From Flavobacteriales bacterium (GTDB lineage Bacteria > Bacteroidota > Bacteroidia > Flavobacteriales_F > PHOS-HE28): DNA of 34,136 nt. The stretch spans positions 1 through 34,136 of the forward strand of contig JADLBK010000156.1 in the NCBI GenBank assembly GCA_020847755.1. The letters are read 5' to 3'. The notes beneath the pieces were generated by a model. The model was given only the letters and a program-made list of their open reading frames with translations, was not told where the DNA came from and searched no databases. Within the stretch, counting starts at the first letter, position 1. Every line of letters begins with the position of its first letter. The position numbers and the translations under genes are program-made. Shown one piece after another: positions 26,165-33,975 of this stretch.

Positions 26165-26534
26165 ACTTGTCACCTCCGACGGGGACACGCACACCACACG
26201 GCTCGTGGTGAGGGCGGACAACGTCTTCGCCGAAGAGGGCCACCTGCTGGAGGCGGGCCTCATCGAGCATGTGGCGCAGAGCACCGCACTGGGCACGGGC
26301 TACGCCGCGGCCGGCGCAGGTGAGGGCGAACCCCCGGTGGGTTTCATCGGGGCCGTGTCGCGCCTGCGCATCGAACGGCTGCCCCGCATCGGCGAACAAC
26401 TGGAGACCACCGTGGCGATGCAGCACCGCCTGGCCAACGTGCAGGTGCTGCTGGGCACCGTGCGCGCGGCCGGCACGGTGATCGCCGAAATGGAGATGAA
26501 GGTGTTCCTGATGACCGGAGCCGATGGAGCCTGA
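26088..26534 (+). CDS. Hotdog-fold 3-hydroxyacyl-ACP dehydratase, ApeP-like
   Basis: A 148-residue hotdog protein. The start FLPHRPPIVLVDEL is the FabZ/ApeP hallmark and the helix EAGLIEHVAQSTAL fits the catalytic helix. It removes water from the beta-hydroxyacyl-ACP, the step that leaves each polyene double bond. ATG 26088 is chosen because it precedes the conserved block closely; ATG 26073 (MNFGAM) would add five residues and lies in a short AT-rich patch. In proteobacterial aryl polyene synthesis a dehydratase of this kind works as a heterodimer with a second one; the second candidate here is the gene at 32301. It overlaps the acyltransferase by 77 bp and the thioesterase by 11 bp. Confidence 0.85.
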   Translation: MPLPLPRGEAVLRFLPHRPPIVLVDELVTSDGDTHTTRLVVRADNVFAEEGHLLEAGLIEHVAQSTALGTGYAAAGAGEGEPPVGFIGAVSRLRIERLPRIGEQLETTVAMQHRLANVQVLLGTVRAAGTVIAEMEMKVFLMTGADGA

Positions 26535-26946
26535 ACTGACCACCACCTGCGAGGTGCCCATCACCTTCGGCGACCTGGACCCCATGGGCATCGTGTGGCA
26601 CGGCAACTACGTGAAGTTCATGGAGCGCGGCCGCGAGGCCTTCGGCCATGCGCATGGCCTGGACGCCATGAAGATCTTCGCCCTCGGCTTCACCACGCCC
26701 GTGGTGCGCACGGTGATCGACCACAAGGCCATGCTGGAGTACGGCGACATCGTGGAGATCGCCACGACCTTCGTACCCCAGGCCGCGGCCAAGGTGGTGC
26801 TGCGCTACCGCATCCGGGCCAAAGGCCGCACAACGGTGGCAGCGATGGCCGAGACCACGCAGGTGTTCCTGGACCGCGAGCGCAAGCTGCAGTTGATCGC
26901 CCCACCCTTCTATCAGGAATGGAAACAGCGCCACGGGCTCCGGTGA
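26524..26946 (+). CDS. YbgC/4-hydroxybenzoyl-CoA thioesterase-type hydrolase
   Basis: A 140-residue hotdog thioesterase. The motif GDLDPMGIVWHGNYVKFME holds Asp19 at the catalytic position of the 4HBT family. It would release a free acid from CoA or ACP, either as a proofreader of stalled chains or as an editing enzyme for the aryl starter; a thioesterase of this sort is common in aryl polyene clusters. ATG 26524 overlaps the dehydratase gene by 11 bp and its stop overlaps the next GTG. Confidence 0.9.
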   Translation: MEPELTTTCEVPITFGDLDPMGIVWHGNYVKFMERGREAFGHAHGLDAMKIFALGFTTPVVRTVIDHKAMLEYGDIVEIATTFVPQAAAKVVLRYRIRAKGRTTVAAMAETTQVFLDRERKLQLIAPPFYQEWKQRHGLR

Positions 26947-28055
26947 CCGACCCGATCCTGCTGGGCGCACCCGGTTGTGTGACGCCGCTGGGCGCCACCC
27001 TGGAGGACAGCTTCGCCGCGATGCATGCGGGCCGGTGCGGGTTGCGGCCTGAACCGTTCCCCGGCAGTGATGCGCCCGTGCATGTGGGCCGGTGTGACGA
27101 GGCCGCGCTCACCGGCGGGGGCCGCCGCGCCCAACGCCTGCTGGGCGCCGCCGTGCGACAGACCATGTCCGGCCTCTCGCGCAGCCTGCGCACCCTGCCC
27201 CGCACCGCCTGGGTCCTGGCCACCACCAAGGGCGACATCCGGGCCTTGGAGGAAGGTCGGCCCGAGGACGCGGAGCTGCCGCTGTTCGCCATGCGGACGG
27301 GCGTGGCCCTCGGTCTGCCGGGCACGCCCATCGTGGTGTCCAACGCGTGTGTCTCCGGCACCTTGGCGGTGCATCTGGCCGCCGGACTGATCCGCAGCGG
27401 CGATGTGGACCACGTGCTGGTGACGGGGCTTGATGAGGCCACGGACTTCGTGCTTTCCGGCTTCCACTGCCTGCACGCCATCGCCAACGGGCCCTGCCGC
27501 CCCTTCGACGATGACCGTGACGGCATCTCCCTGGGCGAGGCCGCTGCGTCGGTGGTGCTCACGCGCGACCCCGGCCTCTTCCGCCACGGCCCCCTGGCCA
27601 CCTATCTCGGTGGCGGCATGGGCAACGATGCCAACCACATCTCCGGCCCCTCGCGCACCGGCGAAGGCCTGGTGCGCGCCGTGCATGGCGCGCTGGCCGA
27701 CGCGGGGCTTGCGGTGGACGCGATCACCCACGTGAACGCGCACGGCACGGGCAGCGTGTACAACGACGGCATGGAGCACATCGCCTTCACCCGGCTGGGC
27801 CTGGGCCACGCACCGGTGAACTCCTACAAGGGCTACCTCGGCCACACGCTCGGCGCCGCGGGCCTGGTGGAGGCCCTGGTGGCCGCACACGCGCTGCGCC
27901 AGGGCGTGATGTTGCGCAGCCTCGGCGCCACCCGCTCGGTCACGCTGCCCGGCATCGATGTGCTCCATGAGCATCGCCACACCCAAGGCCGCACGCTGCT
28001 GAAGACCTCCTCGGGCTTCGGGGGCTGCAACGCCGCCATCGTGCTCCGCGCATGA
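26943..28055 (+). CDS. Beta-ketoacyl synthase, short form, catalytically complete
   Basis: A 370-residue ketosynthase with Cys136 (SNACVSGTLA), His267 (VNAHGTGSVYND) and His301 (GYLGHTLGAAG). GTG 26943 shares GTGA with the previous stop. The N-terminal part is shortened (370 residues against the usual ~410) and lacks the usual VVITGxG start, reading ILLGAPGCVTPLG instead. By gene order it could be the third ketosynthase of the pathway, like ApeR of aryl polyene synthesis, but this cannot be assigned firmly. Confidence 0.88.
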   Translation: MTDPILLGAPGCVTPLGATLEDSFAAMHAGRCGLRPEPFPGSDAPVHVGRCDEAALTGGGRRAQRLLGAAVRQTMSGLSRSLRTLPRTAWVLATTKGDIRALEEGRPEDAELPLFAMRTGVALGLPGTPIVVSNACVSGTLAVHLAAGLIRSGDVDHVLVTGLDEATDFVLSGFHCLHAIANGPCRPFDDDRDGISLGEAAASVVLTRDPGLFRHGPLATYLGGGMGNDANHISGPSRTGEGLVRAVHGALADAGLAVDAITHVNAHGTGSVYNDGMEHIAFTRLGLGHAPVNSYKGYLGHTLGAAGLVEALVAAHALRQGVMLRSLGATRSVTLPGIDVLHEHRHTQGRTLLKTSSGFGGCNAAIVLRA

Positions 28056-28654
28056 CGCCCATCGCCCACAGCCGCCTGTCCCCCGGGGTGTTCACCTTGA
28101 ACGGGACGCTTCTCGCCGCGCCGTCAGCCCCCCCCGTTGAAGCGCTGCGCGCGGCGTACCAGGCCCTGGCGATGGACTACCCCAAGTTCCACAAGATGGA
28201 CCTGGCGGCGAAGCTGACCGTGCTGGTGGCCGAACCCGTGCTGCGCGTGGCCCGCGACCGCGGCGCCGACCTGGCCGAGGGCACGGCCGTGCTGGCCCTG
28301 AGCCGCAGTGGCAGCGGCAGCAGCGATGTGGAGCACTGGCGGGTGCGGCAGGACACGGGGCTCGCCAGCCCGGCGGTCTTCGTGTACACCCTGCCCAACA
28401 TCGGCGTGGGCGAGCTCACCATCCGCCACGGCATCCACGGCCCTTCGCTCTGCCTGATGACCGATGGGCCCCACAGCGCGGAGAGCGTGATGGCGGCCCG
28501 GCTGCTCCGGCGCGACCCGCGGGTGCGATGGCTGGTCTGCCTGTGGTCCGATATCTTCGCCGCTCGTTTCGAGGCCCAGGCCGTGCTCTTCGGTCCGGAC
28601 GACGACCCGACGAACCAAGCCGACCCCACGACGTTATTCCCCAGCACTCCCTGA
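28052..28654 (+). CDS. Ketosynthase N-terminal-half-like protein without the active cysteine
   Basis: A 200-residue protein that starts with ATG in an ATGA overlap. It resembles only the N-terminal half of a ketosynthase: VFVYTLPNIGVGELTIRHGIHGPS corresponds to the strand and turn that lead to the nucleophile elbow. Where the elbow TACAS should stand it reads LMTDGPHSAES, so the Cys is absent, and the C-terminal half with both His residues is missing. The frame is clean and it is embedded tightly between two genes, so it is not recent debris. Short proteins of this kind occur, as I recall, in related Bacteroidota clusters. A partner or scaffold for one of the complete ketosynthases is the likeliest role; this is inference. 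Confidence 0.75.
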   Translation: MTPIAHSRLSPGVFTLNGTLLAAPSAPPVEALRAAYQALAMDYPKFHKMDLAAKLTVLVAEPVLRVARDRGADLAEGTAVLALSRSGSGSSDVEHWRVRQDTGLASPAVFVYTLPNIGVGELTIRHGIHGPSLCLMTDGPHSAESVMAARLLRRDPRVRWLVCLWSDIFAARFEAQAVLFGPDDDPTNQADPTTLFPSTP

Positions 28655-28656
28655 CC

Positions 28657-28917
28657 ATGGACGCACAGGCCCTGAAACAGCAGCTCAAAGCGCAGATCAT
28701 CGAACAGCTCAACCTCGAGGAGGTGAAGGTGGACGACATCGGCGACGATCAGGTCCTGTTCGGTGAAGGCCTTGGGCTGGATTCCATCGACGCGCTGGAG
28801 CTCATCGTGCTGCTGGAACGCCACTACGGCATCAAGATCACCGATCCCAAGCAGGGGCAGACGGTGTTCCGGTCGGTGAACACCATGGCGGAGTTCATCC
28901 AGAGCCACGGCAAGTGA
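28657..28917 (+). CDS. Acyl carrier protein (second copy)
   Basis: An 86-residue carrier protein with Ser43 in LGLDSIDALELIVLLE as the phosphopantetheine site. ATG 28657 begins two bases after the preceding stop; the much longer open frame upstream is not used. Its sequence differs clearly from the ACP at 24958 (DSI against DSL, different helix I), so the two are unlikely to be a recent duplication and probably have separate tasks. Confidence 0.93.
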   Translation: MDAQALKQQLKAQIIEQLNLEEVKVDDIGDDQVLFGEGLGLDSIDALELIVLLERHYGIKITDPKQGQTVFRSVNTMAEFIQSHGK

Positions 28918-30101
28918 ACCATCCTCCGGTCGCCATCACGGGGATCGGCGCGATCTCTGCGCTGGGGACCGGGACCGCGGCCCAGCTCGAGGCCCTGCGC
29001 GCGGGCCGTTCGGGCATCGGCCACCTCACCCACCTGCAGCTGCCCTTCCCCGAGCTCTGGTTCGGTGAAGTGAAGGCCACGAACACCGACCTCGCCGCCC
29101 TGGCCGGGGTGGACCCTGACCGTTCACGCACCGTGCTGCTCGGTCTCGTAGCCGCACAGGAGGCGCTGCGCGATGCGGGCATCGGTGCGGACACGGTCGT
29201 CGACCTGCTCAGCGCGAGCACGGTGGGTGGCATGGACCGCAGCGAGGCCTTCGCGACGGGATGGATGACCGGCGGCGTGGACGGCATCGATCGCGCCCCG
29301 GGGCATGCCGTCGGCGACCACGCGCTCCAGCTGGCCCGCCACCTGGGTCTCCGCGGCCTGGTGACCACCCTGAGCACCGCCTGCTCCAGCAGCGCCAACG
29401 CGCTGATGCTGGGCGCGTGGCTGATCCGCTCGGGCCGGGCCGAGGTGGTGCTCGCCGGCGGCACCGATGCCCTGTGCCGCTTCACCACCGCAGGGTTCCG
29501 GGCCCTCAGCGCCATGGACGGCACCCCGTGCCGGCCGTTCAGCGCCGACCGCGGTGGCATGAACCTGGGCGAGGGCGCGGCCTACCTGGTGCTCGAGCGC
29601 GCTGACCGGGCCGCGGCGCGCGGACGCACCCCGCTGGCCTACCTCGCCGGGGCCGCCAACACCAACGATGCGCACCACCAGACGGCCACCTCGCCCGATG
29701 GCGAAGGCCCCTACCAGGCCATGCGCGCCGCCTTGGAGGATGCGGGCCGGGCGCCGGAGGCGGTGGACCTGATCAACGCGCACGGCACGGGCACCGACAA
29801 CAACGACGGCACCGAGCAGGTGGCCATGGAGCGCCTCTTCGCCACCGTGCCGCCCTTCGTGAGCACCAAGAGCGCCACGGGGCACACGCTCGCCGCCGCC
29901 GGCGCCCTCGAGGCCGTGTTCAGCGTGCTGGCGATCCGCCACGGCGTGGTGCCGGCCAACCTGCGCTTCACGGCGCCCATCGAGGGTTCGCGCAGTGCGC
30001 CCAACACCGCCCCGCGCGAGGCCCGGGTGGCCACCGTGCTGAGCACCTCCTTCGGCTTCGGCGGCAACGACAGCGCGCTGGTCCTCACCGCCACACCATG
30101 A
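28914..30101 (+). CDS. Beta-ketoacyl synthase, catalytically complete, paired with a chain-length-factor-like protein
   Basis: A 395-residue ketosynthase with Cys157 (STACSSSAN), His290 (INAHGTGTDNND) and His324 (SATGHTLAAAG). GTG 28914 overlaps the ACP stop (GTGA), and its own stop overlaps the following Cys-less homologue (ATGA). A complete ketosynthase directly followed by an inactive one is the order of the ApeO-ApeC pair of aryl polyene synthesis and of the KS-CLF pairs of type II polyketide synthases, so this is the best candidate for the main polyene-elongating enzyme. Confidence 0.92.
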   Translation: MNHPPVAITGIGAISALGTGTAAQLEALRAGRSGIGHLTHLQLPFPELWFGEVKATNTDLAALAGVDPDRSRTVLLGLVAAQEALRDAGIGADTVVDLLSASTVGGMDRSEAFATGWMTGGVDGIDRAPGHAVGDHALQLARHLGLRGLVTTLSTACSSSANALMLGAWLIRSGRAEVVLAGGTDALCRFTTAGFRALSAMDGTPCRPFSADRGGMNLGEGAAYLVLERADRAAARGRTPLAYLAGAANTNDAHHQTATSPDGEGPYQAMRAALEDAGRAPEAVDLINAHGTGTDNNDGTEQVAMERLFATVPPFVSTKSATGHTLAAAGALEAVFSVLAIRHGVVPANLRFTAPIEGSRSAPNTAPREARVATVLSTSFGFGGNDSALVLTATP

Positions 30102-30916
30102 TCATCCGCGCCGCCGCCCACTACACGCTGCGCCCGGGCTCGGGCGAGGAGGCCGTGGTGCCCGGCATGGAGCTGCTGCCCAAGCCGATGGCGCGCCGCA
30201 TGATCGCCCCGGTGCGCCGCACGATGGCCTGCGCCCTCGCGGCGCTGGCGGAGGCCGGCATCGAACGGCCCGACGCGATCTGCTATGGCACCGGACTGGG
30301 CTGCCTGGCCGACACCCGGGAGTTCCTGCTGGAGATCGAGCGCAACGCCGGGTCGCTGCTGGCGCCCACAAGCGTCATGCGCAGCACGCACAACACCGTG
30401 GCCGGGCTGATCGCGCTCGCGCTGAAGGCCCAGGGGCCGAACCTCACCTTCAGCCAGGGCTTCACCAGCTTCCACGCCGCGCTGCTCGCCGCCCTGATGC
30501 ACCTGGAGCGCCGCCCCGGCGACCGCGTGCTGGTGGGCGCGAGCGATGAGCACCTGCCCCTGCTCGACCACCTCTTCGATGCGCTGCACGGCGCCGCGCA
30601 CGTACCGGCGGGCGCGCGGCCCGCGGAAGGCGCCGCCTTCTTCGTGCTCGGCGGTGCCGACGGACCGGTGAAGGGCCGTGTGGTGGACGTGCGCATGGGC
30701 CCTGCCGATCGGGTCCCCTTGCGCGACGATGCCCCGGTGTGGACCGGCGCCCTGGTGCCCGCCGCGGCGAACGGCGCCTCCTACGTGCACCGCACCGGGC
30801 TGCACCACAGCGCACCGGCAGTGGCCATGGCCCTGGCGCTCGCCGATGCCGGACCAGGCGTGCAACTGATGGACCGCGAGGGGGAACAGCACGGGCTGAT
30901 CCACGTGGCGCGATGA
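30098..30916 (+). CDS. Ketosynthase-like chain length factor (active Cys absent)
   Basis: A 272-residue protein of the beta-ketoacyl synthase N-terminal-like family. It keeps the thiolase-like fold cues (SVMRSTHNTVAGLIALALKAQGPN) but at the nucleophile elbow it reads FSQGFTSFHAALL where the neighbour has STACSSSANAL, so no Cys is present. ATG 30098 overlaps the ketosynthase stop (ATGA). Known of such partners: they form heterodimers with an active ketosynthase and set chain length. It is shorter than type II CLFs (~400 residues), which is common for the aryl polyene version. Function as a partner of 28914-30101 is likely but inferred. Confidence 0.82.
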   Translation: MIIRAAAHYTLRPGSGEEAVVPGMELLPKPMARRMIAPVRRTMACALAALAEAGIERPDAICYGTGLGCLADTREFLLEIERNAGSLLAPTSVMRSTHNTVAGLIALALKAQGPNLTFSQGFTSFHAALLAALMHLERRPGDRVLVGASDEHLPLLDHLFDALHGAAHVPAGARPAEGAAFFVLGGADGPVKGRVVDVRMGPADRVPLRDDAPVWTGALVPAAANGASYVHRTGLHHSAPAVAMALALADAGPGVQLMDREGEQHGLIHVAR

Positions 30917-31671
30917 GCCTCCACCACAAACTGCTTTTCGTCCTGCTGCCGCTGCACGCGCTGTTGCTGGCCCTGGCGTGGACGGGTGCCTGGCCGTGGT
31001 GGCCCTTCATCGCGCTGCTCACCGCCCACCTGCTGCTGCTGGGCTGGGGGGCGATGGACCACGCGCTGGGCCTCTTCCTGCGCGCCCACCGCCACGGCAA
31101 GCCCGGCACGCTCGCGCTCACGTACGACGATGGTCCGCACCCGCAGCACACGCCCGCCCTGCTCGACCTGCTGAAGGCCGAGGGTGTGCAGGCCGCCTTC
31201 TTCTGCATCGGTCGGGAGGTGGAGCGGCATCCCGCGCTGGTGAAGCGCATGGTGGACGAAGGCCATCTGGTGGGCTGCCACAGCATGGACCATCCCGTGG
31301 GCTGGGGCTTCATCAGCACCGCCCGCAGCGTGGAACAGATCTTGCGCGGCGTGGCCGCCATCGAACAGGCCTGCGGCATGCGCACCCCCTGGTTCCGTCC
31401 GCCCTTCGGGGTCACCTCGCCCAACGTGGCCGCCGCCGTGCGCCGCACCGGGATGCGGGTGATCGGCTGGGACGTGCGCCCCTTCGACACCACCTTCCGC
31501 ACCACGGAGAAACGCCTCGCCTGGATCTTCGGCGAGCGGCCCAAGGGCACCGTGGTGGTGCTGCACGACACCGTGGGGCCCGTGGTGGAGACCACCCGCG
31601 CCATCATCGAACGCTGCCGCACCGCCGGTGTGCCCCTTCTGCGGGTGGACCGGTCCCTCGGCCTGTCCTGA
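30913..31671 (+). CDS. NodB-type polysaccharide deacetylase, membrane-anchored
   Basis: A 252-residue protein with two N-terminal hydrophobic helices (LLFVLLPLHALLLALAW and WWPFIALLTAHLLLLGW) followed by a carbohydrate esterase family 4 domain. The metal and catalytic motifs are present: TYDDGPHPQHTP with Asp72 and Asp73, HSMDH with His123 and His127, RPPFG, and VVLHD near the end. Such enzymes remove acetyl groups from amino sugars. ATG 30913 overlaps the previous stop. Together with the family 2 glycosyltransferase at the operon end it suggests that a sugar on the polyene lipid is first added and then deacetylated; this is inferred. Confidence 0.9.
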   Translation: MSLHHKLLFVLLPLHALLLALAWTGAWPWWPFIALLTAHLLLLGWGAMDHALGLFLRAHRHGKPGTLALTYDDGPHPQHTPALLDLLKAEGVQAAFFCIGREVERHPALVKRMVDEGHLVGCHSMDHPVGWGFISTARSVEQILRGVAAIEQACGMRTPWFRPPFGVTSPNVAAAVRRTGMRVIGWDVRPFDTTFRTTEKRLAWIFGERPKGTVVVLHDTVGPVVETTRAIIERCRTAGVPLLRVDRSLGLS

Positions 31672-31675
31672 GCCC

Positions 31676-32296
31676 ATGCGCCACACGACCACCCTCCTGC
31701 TGCTGGCGCTGTGCACCTTGGTGCACGGCCAGTTCAGCGCCATCGGCCCCGACCATGAAGCGGTGAAGGGGCTGCTGGCCGCCACCCGGGCGATGCGCAC
31801 CGTGCAGGCCACCTTCGTGCAGGAGAAGCACCTGCGGGCCTTGAAGGAACCGGTGAGCGAACCCGGCCGCTTCGTGTACGAGCGGCCCGACCGCTTCCGC
31901 TGGAGCGTGGACGGGGCCGCGCCGCTCACCATCCTCACCGCCGGCCCCCTGGTGCGCGTCAAAGAGAACGGCGCGGAGAAGCGCCTCGGCCCCGCCGAGC
32001 AGCGCATGTATGCCTCGATCAACGCCCTGGTGCTGGACCTGGTGAGCGGGCGCCTGCTGGACAGCCCGGAGATGAAGCCGCGCTACGAGCTGGGCGGCGA
32101 CGTGCTGGTGGCCCACCTCACCCCGGTGGGCGCGATGGCGCGGCGCGTGCAGCGCATGGTCCTCCGCTTCGACCGCCGCACCTACCGCCTGCGCGAGATG
32201 GAGACCGTGGAGCTCGATGGCGACCGCACCGTGGTGCGGTACAGCGATGTGCAGGTGGACCGGCCCGTGCCTTCCGGGGCCTTCACCGATCTTTGA
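31676..32296 (+). CDS. LolA-family periplasmic outer-membrane lipoprotein carrier-like protein
   Basis: A 206-residue exported protein with signal peptide MRHTTTLLLLALCTLVHGQ. The core (RTVQATFVQEKHLRALKEPV, GRFVYERPDRFRWSV) is that of the LolA fold, a half-barrel with a hydrophobic cavity that carries acyl chains across the periplasm. It begins four bases after the deacetylase stop. LolA-like proteins encoded inside aryl polyene clusters are thought to carry the polyene lipid rather than lipoproteins; a housekeeping LolA would be expected elsewhere in the genome. Confidence 0.87.
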   Translation: MRHTTTLLLLALCTLVHGQFSAIGPDHEAVKGLLAATRAMRTVQATFVQEKHLRALKEPVSEPGRFVYERPDRFRWSVDGAAPLTILTAGPLVRVKENGAEKRLGPAEQRMYASINALVLDLVSGRLLDSPEMKPRYELGGDVLVAHLTPVGAMARRVQRMVLRFDRRTYRLREMETVELDGDRTVVRYSDVQVDRPVPSGAFTDL

Positions 32297-32300
32297 CGCC

Positions 32301-32687
32301 ATGGACGCCGCCTGCCGCAGCCTCTTCCACGTGGAGTCCTTTGCACCCCTCGCCGAAGGCCGCGGCTGGCAGGCCCGCGCGGTGATGGACCCGCAGCACG
32401 CGATCCTCCAGGGCCATTTCCCCGGCCGCCCCGTGATGCCCGGCGTGGCCATGGTGCAGCTGGCGGGCGCCCTGCTGAGCCGCGGGCTCGGGCGTCCGGT
32501 GCACCTGCGCAGCAGCCGCGTCATCAAGTTCCTGTCGCCGCTGGAGCCCGCCACGGGCACGGTGCTCGACCTCACGCTGCGCATCACCGGCGAGGACGGC
32601 GACAGCGTGTCGTGCGACGTCAGCGGCAGCTGCGGCGACCGCGCGGTCTTCAGCATCAAGGGCGGCTTCGGCCCCCTGCCGGCATGA
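32301..32687 (+). CDS. Hotdog-fold 3-hydroxyacyl-ACP dehydratase, FabZ/ApeI-like
   Basis: A 128-residue hotdog protein. The motif GHFPGRPVMPGVAMVQ with His39 is the catalytic signature of FabZ/FabA enzymes. It is the second dehydratase of the operon; the first (26088) has the LPHR start but not this block, so each carries a different part of the usual motif set. That agrees with the heterodimeric ApeI/ApeP pair described for proteobacterial aryl polyenes. ATG 32301 follows the LolA-like stop by four bases. Confidence 0.88.
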   Translation: MDAACRSLFHVESFAPLAEGRGWQARAVMDPQHAILQGHFPGRPVMPGVAMVQLAGALLSRGLGRPVHLRSSRVIKFLSPLEPATGTVLDLTLRITGEDGDSVSCDVSGSCGDRAVFSIKGGFGPLPA

Positions 32688-33823
32688 GCAGCGTGCGCGC
32701 CTGCATCCTGGTGCCCACCTACAACAACGCCGCCACCGTGGAGGGCGTGCTGCGCGCGATCCAGGCGGCCGGCGAGCGCGACATCCTGGTGGTGAACGAC
32801 GGCAGCACCGACGGCACGTCGGCGATCCTGGCGCGCATCGACGGCATCACGGTGCTCACCAACGACCGCAACCGCGGCAAGGGCTTCTCGCTCCGCCGGG
32901 GATTCGAGGCGGCGCTGGCGCGGGGCTTCACCTACGCCATCACCATCGACAGCGACGGGCAGCACGCCCCGGGCGAGATCGCCAAGCTGCGCGCGGCCAT
33001 CGCGGCGACCCCCGGGGCCATGATCATGGGCGCGCGCGACATGAGCGGTGCGGACGTGCCCGGCAAGAGCAGCTTCGGCAACCGCTTCAGCAACTTCTGG
33101 TTCCGCATCGAGACGGGCTGGAGGCTGGACGACACCCAGACGGGCTTCCGCGCCTACCCGCTGGGGCCCACCTGCTCGTTCAGGGCCTGGACCACGCGCT
33201 TCGAGTACGAGGTGGAGACCATCGTGCGGCTGGCGTGGCGCGATGTGCCCTTCGTGCAGGTGCCGGTGAGCGTGCGCTACGACTTCCCCGAGCGCGTGTC
33301 GCACTTCAGGCCGGGCAAGGACTTCCTGCGGATCAGCCTGCTGAACTCGGTGCTGGTGACGCTGGCCTTCCTGTGGCACTGGCCGAAGCAGTTGCTCACC
33401 GGCGGACGGCTGTGGCGGCGGCTGAAGGAGGAAGCGGTGCGGCCGGAGGAGAGCTCGTTGCACAAGGCGCTCAGCATCGGCTTCGGGCTCTTCATGGGCA
33501 TCGTGCCGATCTGGGGCTTCCAGCTGGCGGTGGGCATCCCGCTGGCCTTCCTGTTGAAGCTGAACCGCGTGCTCTTCGTAGCAGCGGCCAACATCAGCAT
33601 CCCGCCCATGATCCCGCTGATCCTGTACGGCAGCTACCGCATGGGCGCGCCGTTCGTGGGCGACGACCGCGTGCGCATCGAACGCTTCGCCGACCTCACC
33701 CTGGAGGCCATCCATTGGAACATGATGCAGTACCTGCTGGGCGCCGTGCTGCTGGCCGTGGTGGCCGGGCTGGCGGGCACGCTGGTGAGCTGGGCGGTGC
33801 TGCGGGGCGCGCGGGGGCGGTGA
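32684..33823 (+). CDS. Family 2 glycosyltransferase fused to a DUF2062 membrane domain
   Basis: A 379-residue protein. Residues 1-240 are a GT-A fold glycosyltransferase: LVPTYNNAATVEGVL, VVNDGSTDGT, DSDGQH (Asp89, Asp91) and DDTQTGFRAYP are the nucleotide-sugar and acceptor motifs of the dolichyl-phosphate-mannose-synthase-like type. Residues ~255-375 are DUF2062 (SLHKALSIGFGLFMGIVPIWGFQLAVGIPLA, ANISIPPMIPLILYGSYRMG), with about three membrane helices. It would add a sugar to a lipid at the inner membrane. ATG 32684 overlaps the dehydratase stop. It is the last gene of the operon. Confidence 0.92.
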   Translation: MSSVRACILVPTYNNAATVEGVLRAIQAAGERDILVVNDGSTDGTSAILARIDGITVLTNDRNRGKGFSLRRGFEAALARGFTYAITIDSDGQHAPGEIAKLRAAIAATPGAMIMGARDMSGADVPGKSSFGNRFSNFWFRIETGWRLDDTQTGFRAYPLGPTCSFRAWTTRFEYEVETIVRLAWRDVPFVQVPVSVRYDFPERVSHFRPGKDFLRISLLNSVLVTLAFLWHWPKQLLTGGRLWRRLKEEAVRPEESSLHKALSIGFGLFMGIVPIWGFQLAVGIPLAFLLKLNRVLFVAAANISIPPMIPLILYGSYRMGAPFVGDDRVRIERFADLTLEAIHWNMMQYLLGAVLLAVVAGLAGTLVSWAVLRGARGR

Positions 33824-33894
33824 AGCGCGGTGCGGGTCGCTGTCCCAGGGAGGACCAGCCACGCCCGTCGCGAGAGCTGCCGCACTGGATCAAT

Positions 33895-33968
33895 GAACGT
33901 GGCTTGGGCCACGCGCACGGAACCCCGCTTCCGCCACGTCCTGCGCGAGGCGCGGAACGTGGCTTCGG
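33895..33968. repeat. Hairpins and a 14-bp direct repeat between convergent genes
   Basis: The 152-bp gap 33824-33975 lies between the plus-strand operon end and the minus-strand GIY-YIG gene. It holds a direct repeat GAACGTGGCTT(G/C)GG at 33895-33908 and 33955-33968, a perfect hairpin CGTGGC-TTGG-GCCACG (33898-33913), and GCCACGT...ACGTGGC (33933-33939 with 33957-33963). A terminator role for both strands is possible, but no T-run follows. Confidence 0.5.
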
Positions 33969-33975
33969 CGAGGGA

